Assembly: GCA_944383825.1 (NCBI GenBank)
Contig: CALWRA010000001.1
Location: forward strand, 173,495 to 237,494
Length of the DNA stretch: 64,000 bases
Direction of reading: 5' to 3'
Source: an uncultured Acetatifactor sp.
GTDB taxonomy: Bacteria > Bacillota > Clostridia > Lachnospirales > Lachnospiraceae
The position numbers were made by a program, and so were the translations under genes. Shown here one piece after another: positions 54,675 through 64,000 of the stretch (position 1 is the first letter of the stretch; the number at the start of each line of letters is the position of its first letter). The notes below the pieces were generated by a model. The model was not told where the DNA came from, did not search any database, and saw only the letters and a program-made list of their open reading frames with translations.

Positions 54675-56662
54675 CTGTATTGCACAGGTGTTACATGGTA
54701 GGTTTTCTTAAAAAGCCGGTTGAAATGTTCCACGTTTTCATATCCCACATCAGCCGCTATCGTCTCTATGGTCTGTGAGGTTTCCTTCAGCATCAGACGA
54801 GCTTTTTTCATCCTCTCCTCCTTTACGGTCTCTTGAAAGGTCATGCCTGCTTTATCCTTAATATACTTGGAGAGATAGGGTCTGGAAAGGTGAAACCGCT
54901 CAGAAAGGCTTTCCAGCGTCACATCCATGTAATGCTGCTGAATAAAACTGATAATCTCCACAATCCGCTCTTCCCTGCCTGCGCGTATATGCTGCTCAGC
55001 CGCCAGCTTATTTGCCGCGGATACCAACGCTGCAATGGACGCCTTAATAATATCCTCATCCAGTCCCACGCCCCAGTAATATTTATCGTCATGTACAATC
55101 CCTACGTAAGCCGCCGCCCGGGAACTGGTGGTCTTAGACACAGCATGCTCCTCATAAAGGGCCAGCTCATAATCCAGTCCAAAAAAGTTTTTGATCCCAT
55201 TGCTCACAGCATCCAGACGTCCGTTGCCCAAAGCGGTAATCACTCTTTTATTTCCCGTCTGCTCTATGGTGACCTCGGCAATAATGCCGTTCTCTTGTTT
55301 AAAGTGACACTCGGGCACATTAAAGACCATTCTTGGCGCGATATAATTTTCCTCAAAAACAGTGTAAATTTCTCCGGGCAGAAGCTCTTGATGTCTCCTG
55401 TCGGAGACACCCTTCACCAGATACCCCACTTCCTCCTTCATGGCATCCGGCAGGGAAAAGCCGAACTGCTGCTTCAGCACAAAGGCCACGCCTCCTTTGC
55501 CTGAGACGCTGTTTATACGTATGACATCGGATTCATATTCTCTTCCCACATCTCCGGGATCAATGGGAAGATAAGGAACGTCCCAGCGTTTTCCGCTCTT
55601 TCCCTCTTTCCTCCATGTCATACCCTTACTGATAGCATCCTGATGAGAGCCGGAAAATGCGGTAAATACCAGATCTCCCGCATAGGGTGTCCGCTCATGC
55701 ACTTTCATTCCCGTAAAGCTCTCATACGCTTTCCTCACATCCATAATATGTGAAAAATCCAGTCCGCTCTCAACACCATGACATGTAAGATTCAATGACA
55801 AAGTGACCAAATCCACATTTCCAGTCCGCTCCCCATTGCCGAACAGCGTACCCTCCACTCGGTCCGCCCCTGCCAGAACTCCGAATTCCGCGTCACTTAC
55901 GCCGCATCCTCTGTCATTGTGGGGATGAACGCTGAGCACAACATTCTCCCTATACTTCAAATGCTTGTTCATATATTCCACCTGACAGGCAAACACATGG
56001 GGCATAGCCACCTGAACCGTAGTGGGCAAATTGATAATCGCCTTGTGATTCTGGTCGGGCTTCCATACATCGAGGACCGCATTGCAGACCTCCAAGGCAT
56101 AATCCACCTCTGTCTGGGAAAAGCTCTCCGGACTGTATTCAAAGGTAAAATTGCCATCCGTTTCGTCGGCCAGCTCCTTGAGCATCACAGCCCCGTCCAC
56201 CGCCAGCTTTTTAACAGCCTCCTTATCTTTATGGAATACCTGCTCTCTCTGCTCCACCGAGGTGGAATTATACAGATGCACTACCGCGTGAGGAGCCCCT
56301 TTTACAGCCTCAAAGGTTTTTCGGATAATATGCTCTCTGGCCTGAGTAAGCACTTGTATGGTCACATCCTCGGGAATCATCTTCCTTTCGATCAGTGTTC
56401 GGATAAAATTGTATTCCGTATCCGAAGACGCCGGAAAGCCCACCTCAATTTCCTTAAAGCCAATTTTAACTAAAAGCTTGAAAAACGCCAGCTTCTGCTC
56501 GAGGCTCATGGGATCCACCAATGCCTGATTACCATCCCTTAAATCCACGCTGCACCAGATGGGCGCTTTGTCTATGCCGTCCTTTTTTACCCAGTCATAA
56601 GTTATCTCAGGGGGCATAAAATAAGTTTTTCTATATTTTTCGTCTACTTTTATTCCTGTCAC
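54656..56662 (-). CDS. leuA: 2-isopropylmalate synthase fused to an AraC-type DNA-binding domain
   Basis: In one unbroken frame of 668 codons, residues 1-552 are a complete LeuA: KAPIWCSVDLRDGNQAL with the catalytic DLRDG (40-44), metal site HPHNDRG (246-252), GNGERTGN, and the C-terminal leucine-sensing/dimerisation region (about 420-552). Residues 560-668 are a full AraC/XylS domain with two helix-turn-helices (VTLESLSERFHLSRPYLSKY at 581; QTIETIAADVGYENVEHFNR at 630) and the ending HVTPVQYRK. LeuA condenses acetyl-CoA with 2-ketoisovalerate, the first step of leucine synthesis. I choose GTG at 56662 (AAAGGA 8 bp before); GTG at 56707 is an alternative. No other leucine genes are next to it. 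Confidence 0.92.
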   Translation of the reverse strand: MTGIKVDEKYRKTYFMPPEITYDWVKKDGIDKAPIWCSVDLRDGNQALVDPMSLEQKLAFFKLLVKIGFKEIEVGFPASSDTEYNFIRTLIERKMIPEDVTIQVLTQAREHIIRKTFEAVKGAPHAVVHLYNSTSVEQREQVFHKDKEAVKKLAVDGAVMLKELADETDGNFTFEYSPESFSQTEVDYALEVCNAVLDVWKPDQNHKAIINLPTTVQVAMPHVFACQVEYMNKHLKYRENVVLSVHPHNDRGCGVSDAEFGVLAGADRVEGTLFGNGERTGNVDLVTLSLNLTCHGVESGLDFSHIMDVRKAYESFTGMKVHERTPYAGDLVFTAFSGSHQDAISKGMTWRKEGKSGKRWDVPYLPIDPGDVGREYESDVIRINSVSGKGGVAFVLKQQFGFSLPDAMKEEVGYLVKGVSDRRHQELLPGEIYTVFEENYIAPRMVFNVPECHFKQENGIIAEVTIEQTGNKRVITALGNGRLDAVSNGIKNFFGLDYELALYEEHAVSKTTSSRAAAYVGIVHDDKYYWGVGLDEDIIKASIAALVSAANKLAAEQHIRAGREERIVEIISFIQQHYMDVTLESLSERFHLSRPYLSKYIKDKAGMTFQETVKEERMKKARLMLKETSQTIETIAADVGYENVEHFNRLFKKTYHVTPVQYRKQAAD

Positions 56663-56813
56663 TGCCGTATCCTTTCTGTCTAATGCCTGCCAGAATACAT
56701 TTCGCACTCCTGCCAGGCCTTCATTACTTCCAACCTATAGCCGGCTCCACCGACTTTTTCTGCTTTACAATGCTATCACAGAGAACATGATACTTCAATG
56801 ATCTATTTTAATA

Positions 56814-56832
56814 TATGAATTGATTTATTTTA
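56814..56832. repeat. Direct repeat copy 1 upstream of leuA-araC
   Basis: TATGAATTGATTTATTTTA. Differs by one base of 19 from the copy at 56911-56929, 97 bp away. Possible binding site of the fused AraC domain. Confidence 0.65.
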
Positions 56833-56910
56833 ACTGTATATACTTAAATTAATTAATTTTTTCTGTTTTTATCAATACTTTTATCATTATAAAAATGATT
56901 TTATCGCTTG

Positions 56911-56929
56911 TATTAATTGATTTATTTTA
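56911..56929. repeat. Direct repeat copy 2 upstream of leuA-araC
   Basis: TATTAATTGATTTATTTTA, same orientation as the copy at 56814-56832. Confidence 0.65.
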
Positions 56930-57133
56930 TTATATTATATATTTCCTCTTCCGCTCCCATAGCTGCGTTATACCAATCTCTTTATTTTATATTGGAAATA
57001 TGATTAGTATATTCTGCAAAATCCCATCATTCATCTATGCGGCTGACGCTTACCTGCAGCCCTCAATCTGATGTACGTGCAGACGGCAGAAAGGGCCATG
57101 GAACAGCTGTCCCTTTCAGTATTCCACCGTATT

Positions 57134-57163
57134 AAAAAACCATGTGCGATGATTCACACATGG
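57134..57163 (-). terminator. Intrinsic terminator of the kinase-like gene
   Basis: On the minus strand CCATGTG, a 10-nt loop, CACATGG and six T, 17 bp after the stop codon of the gene at 57180. Confidence 0.85.
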
Positions 57164-57179
57164 CTTAATTTCAGCGGGC

Positions 57180-57665
57180 TTAGATAATCTCCACCCGCTC
57201 AAAATACTTCATAAGGATGCCGGCGCAATTTTCAATTCCCAGCTTTGTGGTATCCAGGATCATGTGGTAATTGTTCACATCTCCCCAGACCTTACCGGTA
57301 TGTTCATAATAATAATCGGATCGTTTTCTGTCGTTATCTTCCAGCATTTTTTTCGCCTCATCGTAGGACAAGGACTCCTTCTTCATAATCCGCTGGATTC
57401 TGTCTTCCTTGTCGGCGCTTACATAAATATTAAATACATTTGGCTGATCCTTTAAAATTTCGGAAGCACATCTTCCCAAAATAATACAGGGATGGGATGC
57501 CAGTTCCTTTATAATTTCAGTCTCTGAAGCGAAGCTGCTGTCCTGAAGCTCATGTTCTATGTACGCCTTGTCATACACGGGCACGCCCAGCTTTTCAGAA
57601 AGCTCCCCGGCAATCAGACTTGCCCCTGTGCCAAATCTGCGGCTCATGGTAATCACTAAATTCAT
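57180..57665 (-). CDS. Cytidylate kinase-like family protein
   Basis: The 161-residue protein begins MNLVITMSRRFGTGAS, a modified P-loop typical of the cytidylate-kinase-like (Cytidylate_kin2) family, then VYDKAYIEHELQ and a lid-like stretch RIQRIMKKESLSYDEA. Members are about 200 residues, so this is a short version. Substrate is unknown; it need not be CMP. The start at 57665 follows AAAGGAGGGATTCCT; a frame extending to 57809 has no ribosome site. Confidence 0.82.
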   Translation of the reverse strand: MNLVITMSRRFGTGASLIAGELSEKLGVPVYDKAYIEHELQDSSFASETEIIKELASHPCIILGRCASEILKDQPNVFNIYVSADKEDRIQRIMKKESLSYDEAKKMLEDNDRKRSDYYYEHTGKVWGDVNNYHMILDTTKLGIENCAGILMKYFERVEII

Positions 57666-57793
57666 AGGAATCCCTCCTTTGTGCTTCCTATTGTATGATA
57701 AACCACCGGATTTTGCAATTCCATTTTTAAGCAAAAGCTGTTTAGAAGCAAGAAAAAAACAAGGTTCGGATTCAACCAACCCATATCTTAGTA

Positions 57794-57802
57794 TGATATA
57801 AT
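57794..57802 (+). promoter_or_regulatory. Extended -10 promoter of the first mgtA-type gene
   Basis: TGATATAAT (TG-N-TATAAT) lies 32 bp before the start at 57835; the -35 is poor. The leader is too short to hold an Mg2+ riboswitch. Confidence 0.5.
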
Positions 57803-57834
57803 AGTGCAATAAAAAATATTCGGAGGCGAAACGG

Positions 57835-60489
57835 ATGAAAGATGGCAGTTCGATCCATCAAAGAGTTCTTCACTATGCACATACAGGAACGAATACATTA
57901 TATCATGACTTCCAAATTTCTGAGGATGGATATGACGACGAACAGGTTGAAAAAAGTCGTCAGCAGTATGGCTGCAACCTGTTAGCCGGACCCACCAGAG
58001 ATACTATATTGTACCGTCTGCGCAGAGCCTTTATTCATCCCTTTGCCATCATTCTTTTCGTGCTGGCAATCATTTCTTTTATAACAGATGTCCTGCTCGT
58101 TTCAAATTTCAGCCGCGATATGACCACAGTAATGATTATCTTGTGTATGCTGATTGTTAGCGGAATTGTTCGCTTTTTTCAAGAAATGCGGTCAAAGCGT
58201 GTGGCAGATCATCTGACAAGTTTACTCCATTCCGGCGTAACAGTTCACCGAAACGGCAAATGGATGGAAATTTCTTCCTCAGAGCTGGTGGTTGGCGATA
58301 CGGTTCGTCTCTCTGCGGGAAATCGGGTTCCAGCCGATATTCGCCTGACAGCGACAAACGATATGTTTGTGTCCCAGTCCGTTATTACAGGCGAAAGCGC
58401 CATACTGGAAAAAAATGCCCAAATACTGTCCATCGAAAAACCTCAATCTTATGGTGAATACAGCAATATTGTGTTCATGGGCTCTGCCGTAATCGGCGGA
58501 TCAGGAGACGGCGTGGTACTGGCGGTGGGCCAAAATACCGTTTACGGAGGATTCTCCGGGACGGAATCCAACCGGAAAAATAAATTTGACCAAGGTGCAA
58601 ACTCCATTGCATGGGTGCTGATCCGCTTCATGGCCATTTTGATTCCCATTGTCTTTATCACCTGCGGGCTAACCAAGGGAAATTGGCTCTCCGCATTCTT
58701 ATTTGCACTGTCTGTGGCAGTGGGCCTGACTCCGGAAATGCTGCCTATGGTCATTAACGCCTGTCTTGCAAAGGGCAGCGCCGCCATGAGTCAAAAGCAG
58801 ACCATAGTGAAAAATATCAATGCCATGCAGGGTTTCGGCAGTATGGACGTGCTCTGTGTAGACAAAACCGGTACCCTGACCGGAGATACCGTCCTGCTGG
58901 AATATTATATGGATATTCTGGGAAACGAAAGTGAAACTGTATTGGATTTGGCATATTTGAACAGTCTGTACCACACCGGTGTGGAAAATCATCTGGATAC
59001 AGCCATCCTCAGATGTCAGGAAATGCCCCAACAAGAATCTCATTTTACAAAGCTTTCCGCCCAATATGCCAAATTAGATGAGCTACCTTTTGACTACGAA
59101 CGCAAATTTGCCAGTGTTCTTGTAAATCATAACGACTGCAGTCTGTTAATCGTCAAAGGAAATGTTGATGAAGTATGCCGCCGCTGCCGTTATATTGAAT
59201 ACAAAGGGAGACACAGCCTAATTAAAGACATCGATTTTTCCAGTGTCCATGCCGTTGTGGATGAAGTGCTGGAAGATGGCATGAAGGTACTGGCCGTGGC
59301 CTATAAGCAAATGAATCGAGCGCAGCTGCATTCCGAAGATGAACAAGATCTGACACTTTTAGGCTATCTGGTATTTTTTGACGCGCCCAAAAAAACAGCT
59401 GCAAACGCCATTCAAAAGCTGAAAAATCTTAGCGTAGGGATAAAAGTGCTGACCGGAGATCAGCGGGACGTAGCCGTCTCTGTCTGCCGCCGTCTGGGGA
59501 TTGATGCGAAGCAGGTATTGACCGGCAGAGAACTGGCTGCTCTGACGGATGATGAACAGACGATCCGAATTGAAAACACAACAATTTTTGCTGAACTGTC
59601 TCCAAAGCAAAAGGCCAGCATTGTTCAGATTTTGCAAGACAATGGACATACAGTAGGCTTTCTGGGAGATGGGATGAACGACTTGCCGGCCATTGTGGAA
59701 TCCGATGTAGGGATTTCCGTGGATACAGCGGCAGAAGCGGTTAAGGAAAACGCAGATGTGATTTTATTGAAAAAAGACTTGAATGTATTAGAAGAAGGAA
59801 TTTTGGAAGGCCGAAAAGCCTTCTCCAATATGTCTAAATATATCCGAATCACTGCATCCTCAAACTTTGGCAATATTTTGTCCATTGTGATTGCCAGTGT
59901 ATTTCTTCCGTTTTTCCCGATGACTTCCGTGCAGCTTCTGTTGTTGAATCTGCTCTACGATACGCTATGCCTTGTTCTCCCATGGGATCATGTGGACAAG
60001 GATGCCTGTTGCCGGCCGCTGGATTGGTCTGGTCGGACTTTGGGACGCTTTATGAGGTTCTTCGGCCCTATCAGTTCTATCTTTGACATTATAACCTTTG
60101 CGTTTCTGTATTTTGTTTTTTGTCCCTTGGTTTGCGGCGGCAGTTTTTTTTCCTTGTCCGGAACAGATACACAGATACAGTTCATCGCCATATTTCAGAC
60201 AGGATGGTTTTTGGAATCCATGTGGACCCAGATTTTAATTCTGCATCTGCTCCGCACGAAAAAGATACCTCTTCTTCAAAGCAGGCCCTCTATTCTGGTT
60301 ATGGCCGTAACGACTCTTGGGATTTTGCTTTTTACTGTTCTGACGTTTTTACCGGCGAGCCGGTTGATTGGCTTAACTACTCTGCCGTCTGTTTATTTTG
60401 GCTTTCTGATTATCATTGTCGCGCTGTATTTATTGCTGATGACCTTGATGAAGAGTTGGTACATAAGAAAGTATCATGAATTGCTTTAA
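57835..60489 (+). CDS. MgtA-type P-type ATPase, first copy
   Basis: The 884-residue membrane pump is a type III P-type ATPase: TGES actuator motif, [10 protein letters not shown] in helix M4, phosphorylation motif DKTGTLT, hinge GDGMNDLPA, and NLLYDTLCLVLPWDHVD in M6, as in MgtA/MgtB Mg2+ importers. The hinge region reads DAPK where DPPK is usual. Ten membrane helices are predicted. It is followed 17 bp later by a winged-helix gene and then by a second pump that shares the same motifs but is clearly diverged. Start site GGAGGCGAAACGG. Confidence 0.9.
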   Translation: MKDGSSIHQRVLHYAHTGTNTLYHDFQISEDGYDDEQVEKSRQQYGCNLLAGPTRDTILYRLRRAFIHPFAIILFVLAIISFITDVLLVSNFSRDMTTVMIILCMLIVSGIVRFFQEMRSKRVADHLTSLLHSGVTVHRNGKWMEISSSELVVGDTVRLSAGNRVPADIRLTATNDMFVSQSVITGESAILEKNAQILSIEKPQSYGEYSNIVFMGSAVIGGSGDGVVLAVGQNTVYGGFSGTESNRKNKFDQGANSIAWVLIRFMAILIPIVFITCGLTKGNWLSAFLFALSVAVGLTPEMLPMVINACLAKGSAAMSQKQTIVKNINAMQGFGSMDVLCVDKTGTLTGDTVLLEYYMDILGNESETVLDLAYLNSLYHTGVENHLDTAILRCQEMPQQESHFTKLSAQYAKLDELPFDYERKFASVLVNHNDCSLLIVKGNVDEVCRRCRYIEYKGRHSLIKDIDFSSVHAVVDEVLEDGMKVLAVAYKQMNRAQLHSEDEQDLTLLGYLVFFDAPKKTAANAIQKLKNLSVGIKVLTGDQRDVAVSVCRRLGIDAKQVLTGRELAALTDDEQTIRIENTTIFAELSPKQKASIVQILQDNGHTVGFLGDGMNDLPAIVESDVGISVDTAAEAVKENADVILLKKDLNVLEEGILEGRKAFSNMSKYIRITASSNFGNILSIVIASVFLPFFPMTSVQLLLLNLLYDTLCLVLPWDHVDKDACCRPLDWSGRTLGRFMRFFGPISSIFDIITFAFLYFVFCPLVCGGSFFSLSGTDTQIQFIAIFQTGWFLESMWTQILILHLLRTKKIPLLQSRPSILVMAVTTLGILLFTVLTFLPASRLIGLTTLPSVYFGFLIIIVALYLLLMTLMKSWYIRKYHELL

Positions 60490-60506
60490 GAAAGGAGTAG
60501 TCTCCC

Positions 60507-61004
60507 TTGAAAAAGAATATTGGTCTGGTCAATCTGGATTCCTCCCTCATTCGATGGCTTCATGAAAAACTCCGAATTTCTGCACCGGAAACTCAGGGAA
60601 GGGCAGATCTGATAGAGGGACTTGAAGATTTAATGAACGGAATAGCCAGCTCGCTTATGCTGCAACTTGGGGACGAAGAAATACCGGCCCTTGCAAATGA
60701 CGTTATTCAATGCGGGGCGCTTTCCATTTATGCAAGGTCCCGGAAGATAATCCGTAATGACACAGAAATTTCACTAACACCAAAAGAATTTGATATTTTG
60801 TATTTTTTGGCCCGCAACCGTGGGGAAGTATTTACAAAAGAGCAGATCTATCGGGCTGTATGGGAAAATGATTACCTGCTGGATGACAGTAATATAATGG
60901 CCTTCATACGAAAGCTGCGCAAAAAGATTGAACCAAATCCGGATGCTCCCGAATATATTTTGACAATCTGGGGTATTGGGTATAAATTCAACGACAAGCT
61001 CTGA
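60507..61004 (+). CDS. Orphan winged-helix regulator without receiver domain
   Basis: The C-terminal 90 residues of this 165-residue protein are an OmpR/PhoB-type winged helix (ISLTPKEFDILYFLARNRGE, VFTKEQIYRAVW, IMAFIRKLRKKIEPN, GIGYKF). The N-terminal 70 residues are not a receiver domain: no phospho-acceptor Asp pocket is seen. The start is TTG at 60507 with AAAGGAG upstream. Located between two Mg2+ pumps, it probably regulates one or both; signal unknown. Confidence 0.82.
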   Translation: MKKNIGLVNLDSSLIRWLHEKLRISAPETQGRADLIEGLEDLMNGIASSLMLQLGDEEIPALANDVIQCGALSIYARSRKIIRNDTEISLTPKEFDILYFLARNRGEVFTKEQIYRAVWENDYLLDDSNIMAFIRKLRKKIEPNPDAPEYILTIWGIGYKFNDKL

Positions 61005-61035
61005 TATTTTATTCTTGCCAAATCGCAAGGAAATT

Positions 61036-61073
61036 GCAAGATTTTAATCATGTGATTTTTCTTGCGGTTTTTT
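61036..61073 (+). terminator. Intrinsic terminator after the winged-helix gene
   Basis: GCAAGA and TCTTGC pair around a 19-nt AT-rich segment, followed by GGTTTTTT. It is 32 bp after the winged-helix stop codon. The same stretch also contains GCAAG words at 61025 and 61036, which could be regulator sites. Confidence 0.6.
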
Positions 61074-61153
61074 ATACTGTTTTTAGATGAAGGGAAATGA
61101 TATTCATCCCCTAATTACGCTTGTCTCTACTAAATTTCAGGAGGTAAGTACTA

Positions 61154-63925
61154 ATGAACAAGAAAGAAATAAAGCGTCAGTCCACCCGAATGCTTGCGGA
61201 GAAAAGCATTATCCGTGATGAAGAAAAGCATCGCATTCAATTTGCAGCAATGAATTCCATTAAAGAGGTTCTGAAAAGTCTGGAAACCAACCTGTGCGGA
61301 TTGGACGATGAGGCAGTATCTGCCAGTCGTACCAAATACGGGACAAACGAAGTGACCCACGAAAAGAAAAAATCTTTGCCAAAACGTTTGGCAGGCGCTT
61401 TCGTCAATCCTTTTACCGCCATACTGTTTTGTCTGGCGGTGGTATCGACCATTACGGATATTCTCCTGCCCTATTTTTCTCTGCTTGGAAATACGGCGGA
61501 AGATTTCGACTGCCTGACAGTGGTTATTATTTTGGCAATGGTTTTCATTTCCGGAACACTCCGGTTTGTGCAGGAATCCCGCAGCGGTAGCGCTGCAGAG
61601 AAACTGCTGGCTATGATTACAACCACCTGCACTGTTACCCGCAGGGCACAGCCAAAAATGGAAATTCCTATGGATGCTTTGGTTGTTGGCGATATTGTGC
61701 ATCTGTCAGTTGGCGATATGATTCCAGCAGATATCCGTGTTTTGGATGCAAAAGATTTATTTGTCAGCCAGGCAAGCCTTACCGGAGAAAGCGAACCAGT
61801 TGAGAAAACACCTGAAATGGTAAAGGAGGAACCACTTACTGTTACCGATTACAGCAATATTGCCTTTATGGGGAGCAACGTCATTTCCGGCATTGGCACA
61901 GGAATCGTTCTGGCTGTAGGCGACAACACTCTATTCGGCTCTATGGCCGCTTCGGTAGCTGAAGAAGCGGTTGAGACCAGCTTTACCAAAGGCGTCAACG
62001 CTGTCTCTTGGGTGCTGATCCGCTTTATGCTCATTATGGTCCCGTTGGTGTTCGTCATGAACGGTATCACTAAAGGCGACTGGCTGGAAGCCTTTCTGTT
62101 CGGCATTTCCATCGCTGTCGGATTGACGCCTGAAATGCTGCCCATGATTGTGACCACCTGTCTGGCTAAAGGCGCGGTATCCATGAGCAAAAAGCAGACG
62201 ATTGTAAAGAATCTTAATTCCATTCAGAACTTTGGCGCCATGGATATTCTATGTACGGATAAAACCGGAACACTGACACAGGATCAGGTTGTGCTGGAAT
62301 ATCACTGGAATGTGGACGGAAAAGATGACGCCAGGGTACTGCGCCACGCCTACCTGAACAGCTACTTTCAGACAGGATATAAAAATCTGATGGATCTGGC
62401 AATTATCCACAGAACAGAGGAAGAAGAAGCGGAAAATCCTCAGCTGATCGATTTGTCCGAAACCTATGTGAAGGTGGATGAAATTCCTTTTGACTTCAAC
62501 CGCCGCCGTTTGACCACTGTGGTACAAGATAAAAAAGGTAAAACACAAATGGTTACAAAAGGCGCATTGGAAGAAATGCTTTCCATCTGTACATTTGCAG
62601 AATGTGATGGGAAGGTACTTCCTTTAACTGACGGAATTCGCAGCCGCATTCTGTTAACGGTAGAGGAATTAAACAACAAGGGTTTCCGCGTTTTGGCTAT
62701 TGCACAGAAAAACAATCCTTCCCCAGTGGGCGTTTTCAATGTCAAGGATGAGTGCGACATGGTATTGATTGGATATTTGGCATTTCTGGATCCTCCAAAA
62801 GAATCCGCCGCGAACGCAATTAAAGCCCTAAAGGAGCATGGTGTTACCACAAAAATTTTAACAGGCGATAATGACAAAGTGACCCGCACCATCTGCAAGC
62901 AGGTTGGCTTGAAAGTCATCAACATGCTCCTTGGCACGGATCTGGACAATATGACCAACGCAGAGCTTGCCAAGGCAGCTGAATCCACAGATGTATTCGC
63001 GAAACTCACTCCCGATCAAAAGGCCCGTGTGGTTACTGTTCTCCGTGAAAATGGCCATACAGTCGGCTATATGGGAGACGGCGTTAACGACGCGGCGGCA
63101 ATGAAATCGTCTGACATCGGCATTTCCGTTGACACTGCCGTAGACGTTGCAAAAGAATCAGCCGATATTATTCTGCTGGAAAAAGATTTAATGGTTTTAG
63201 AGCAGGGTATTATTGAAGGACGCAAAACCTATGCCAATATGATTAAGTACATTAAGATGACGGCATCCTCCAATTTTGGAAATATGTTTTCGGTGCTCGC
63301 AGCTTCAGCGCTCTTACCATTTCTGCCGATGATGAGCATACACCTGATTTTCCTGAATTTGATTTACGATTTGTCCTGCACCGCTATCCCCTGGGATAAT
63401 GTAGATGAAGAATTTCTGCGCATACCTCGTAAATGGGACGCTTCTTCCGTCGGAAGTTTCATGATTTGGATTGGACCCACTAGTTCTATTTTTGACTTTA
63501 CAACTTATATTTTTATGTATTTTGTATTCTGTCCATTGTTTGTGTCCGGCGGCGTGCTTTATAACGATTTGGCAAATCATTTCAGCGGCACTAAATTAGT
63601 TCAAATACAGACCGCTTATGCCGCCATGTTCCAAGCCGGCTGGTTCGTTGAGTCCATGTGGAGCCAGACACTTGTCATTCATATGATCCGCACTCCGAAG
63701 ATTCCGTTTATTCAGAGCCGCGCCTCCGCACCTTTAACACTGTTGACCTGCGCGGGAATTGCGGTGCTTACAGTCATTCCTTTTACGGCCCTTGGTACCA
63801 TGCTGGGATTTGTAGCGCTGCCGTTGAGTTACTTTGCTTACCTGATTCCCTGCATCCTGCTTTATATGATGCTGGCCACCAGCTTGAAAAAGGCATATGT
63901 GCGACATTATGGAGAACTGCTTTAA
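61154..63925 (+). CDS. mgtA: MgtA-type P-type ATPase, second copy
   Basis: The 923-residue pump has all MgtA landmarks: [41 protein letters not shown], and [17 protein letters not shown]. It is closer to classical MgtA than the copy at 57835 and should import Mg2+ with the electrochemical gradient at the cost of ATP. It has its own leader (61005-61153) with a hairpin; CAGGAGGTAAGTACTA precedes the start. The remaining 75 bp of the window hold nothing recognisable. Confidence 0.93.
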   Translation: MNKKEIKRQSTRMLAEKSIIRDEEKHRIQFAAMNSIKEVLKSLETNLCGLDDEAVSASRTKYGTNEVTHEKKKSLPKRLAGAFVNPFTAILFCLAVVSTITDILLPYFSLLGNTAEDFDCLTVVIILAMVFISGTLRFVQESRSGSAAEKLLAMITTTCTVTRRAQPKMEIPMDALVVGDIVHLSVGDMIPADIRVLDAKDLFVSQASLTGESEPVEKTPEMVKEEPLTVTDYSNIAFMGSNVISGIGTGIVLAVGDNTLFGSMAASVAEEAVETSFTKGVNAVSWVLIRFMLIMVPLVFVMNGITKGDWLEAFLFGISIAVGLTPEMLPMIVTTCLAKGAVSMSKKQTIVKNLNSIQNFGAMDILCTDKTGTLTQDQVVLEYHWNVDGKDDARVLRHAYLNSYFQTGYKNLMDLAIIHRTEEEEAENPQLIDLSETYVKVDEIPFDFNRRRLTTVVQDKKGKTQMVTKGALEEMLSICTFAECDGKVLPLTDGIRSRILLTVEELNNKGFRVLAIAQKNNPSPVGVFNVKDECDMVLIGYLAFLDPPKESAANAIKALKEHGVTTKILTGDNDKVTRTICKQVGLKVINMLLGTDLDNMTNAELAKAAESTDVFAKLTPDQKARVVTVLRENGHTVGYMGDGVNDAAAMKSSDIGISVDTAVDVAKESADIILLEKDLMVLEQGIIEGRKTYANMIKYIKMTASSNFGNMFSVLAASALLPFLPMMSIHLIFLNLIYDLSCTAIPWDNVDEEFLRIPRKWDASSVGSFMIWIGPTSSIFDFTTYIFMYFVFCPLFVSGGVLYNDLANHFSGTKLVQIQTAYAAMFQAGWFVESMWSQTLVIHMIRTPKIPFIQSRASAPLTLLTCAGIAVLTVIPFTALGTMLGFVALPLSYFAYLIPCILLYMMLATSLKKAYVRHYGELL

Positions 63926-64000
63926 AGAAAGACTAACTATTAAAAGTCAAGTCTAAAATGAAGATTTTATGAATGAATTGCTGAAACGCATTTCAGATAT

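Larger units (their letters stand above)
56708..57133. other. AT-rich non-coding region upstream of leuA-araC
   Basis: This stretch of about 430 bp has no gene. It is very AT-rich between 56790 and 56960, holds the direct repeats at 56814 and 56911 and a small ATCATT/AATGAT hairpin at 56883-56899. I find no T-box consensus or leader peptide. Confidence 0.6.

Noticed and set aside
55000..55020. Separate araC gene next to leuA
   Set aside because: No stop codon, start codon with ribosome site, or frame change is present at the junction; it is one continuous frame.
56662..57133. T-box or leucine leader peptide before the LeuA fusion
   Set aside because: The T-box consensus (GGGTGGNACCGCG) is absent; GGTGGAGCCGG near the start lacks the rest. 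No Leu-rich short frame was found.
61005..61153. M-box Mg2+ riboswitch before the second pump
   Set aside because: The gap is only about 150 bp, part of it is a terminator for the preceding gene, and I could not match the conserved M-box loops.
1..64000. CRISPR array, prophage or integrative element
   Set aside because: No regularly spaced repeats, integrase, phage structural genes or attachment repeats next to the tRNA genes were found.

Overview
The window reads as chromosome from a spore-forming Clostridia, most like a gut Lachnospiraceae. Evidence: Gram-positive ribosome binding sites before nearly every gene, frequent TTG/GTG starts, the Bacillus/Clostridium sporulation synteny mazG-HU-rqcP-yabP-yabQ-divIC-spoIIE-tilS-hpt-ftsH, a CotS-like coat protein, and two carbohydrate loci of the ABC-importer plus phosphorylase type. 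No phage, CRISPR or intact insertion sequence is visible.

Layout. 1-10.8 kb: a probable host N-glycan (mannoside) utilisation locus. A LacI regulator is divergent from an operon of binding lipoprotein, two permeases, GH29 fucosidase, GH92 alpha-mannosidase, GH130 mannosylglucose-type phosphorylase and GH2 beta-mannosidase (cut by the window edge). A second GH130 phosphorylase lies behind the regulator. Near-identical TTACTTTAATA sites sit at the divergent promoters and before the second GH130 gene, suggesting one regulon. 10.9-15 kb: an asymmetric heterodimeric ABC exporter with a downstream MarR gene and a clear promoter/palindrome. 15-21.2 kb: DUF3810 protein, IS3 transposase remnant, DUF3048 lipoprotein, MATE pump, a coiled-coil protein, a YjbR-like protein. 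21.2-25.6 kb: tRNA-Leu and tRNA-Tyr, a GT39-like membrane glycosyltransferase, a GH13 enzyme.

25.9-37.8 kb: the housekeeping and sporulation block. SpoIIE lacks the usual N-terminal membrane half, but its gene has a promoter with the 21-bp spacer known from Spo0A-controlled genes. 38-47.2 kb: a second MATE pump and an alpha-glucoside operon (LacI, binding protein, two permeases, GH65 phosphorylase, beta-phosphoglucomutase) with a CAAAAACGTTTTTG operator. 47.4-52.7 kb: a PF09818 ATPase, a parvulin-like membrane protein, an M3 peptidase. 52.9-53.7 kb: a graveyard of a decayed sugar-transport cluster.

53.8-64 kb: a TSUP permease; a 2-isopropylmalate synthase fused in one frame to a complete AraC-type DNA-binding domain, preceded by a near-perfect 19-bp direct repeat (the most unusual item in the window); a small kinase-like protein; and two MgtA-type P-type ATPases flanking an orphan winged-helix protein without a receiver domain.
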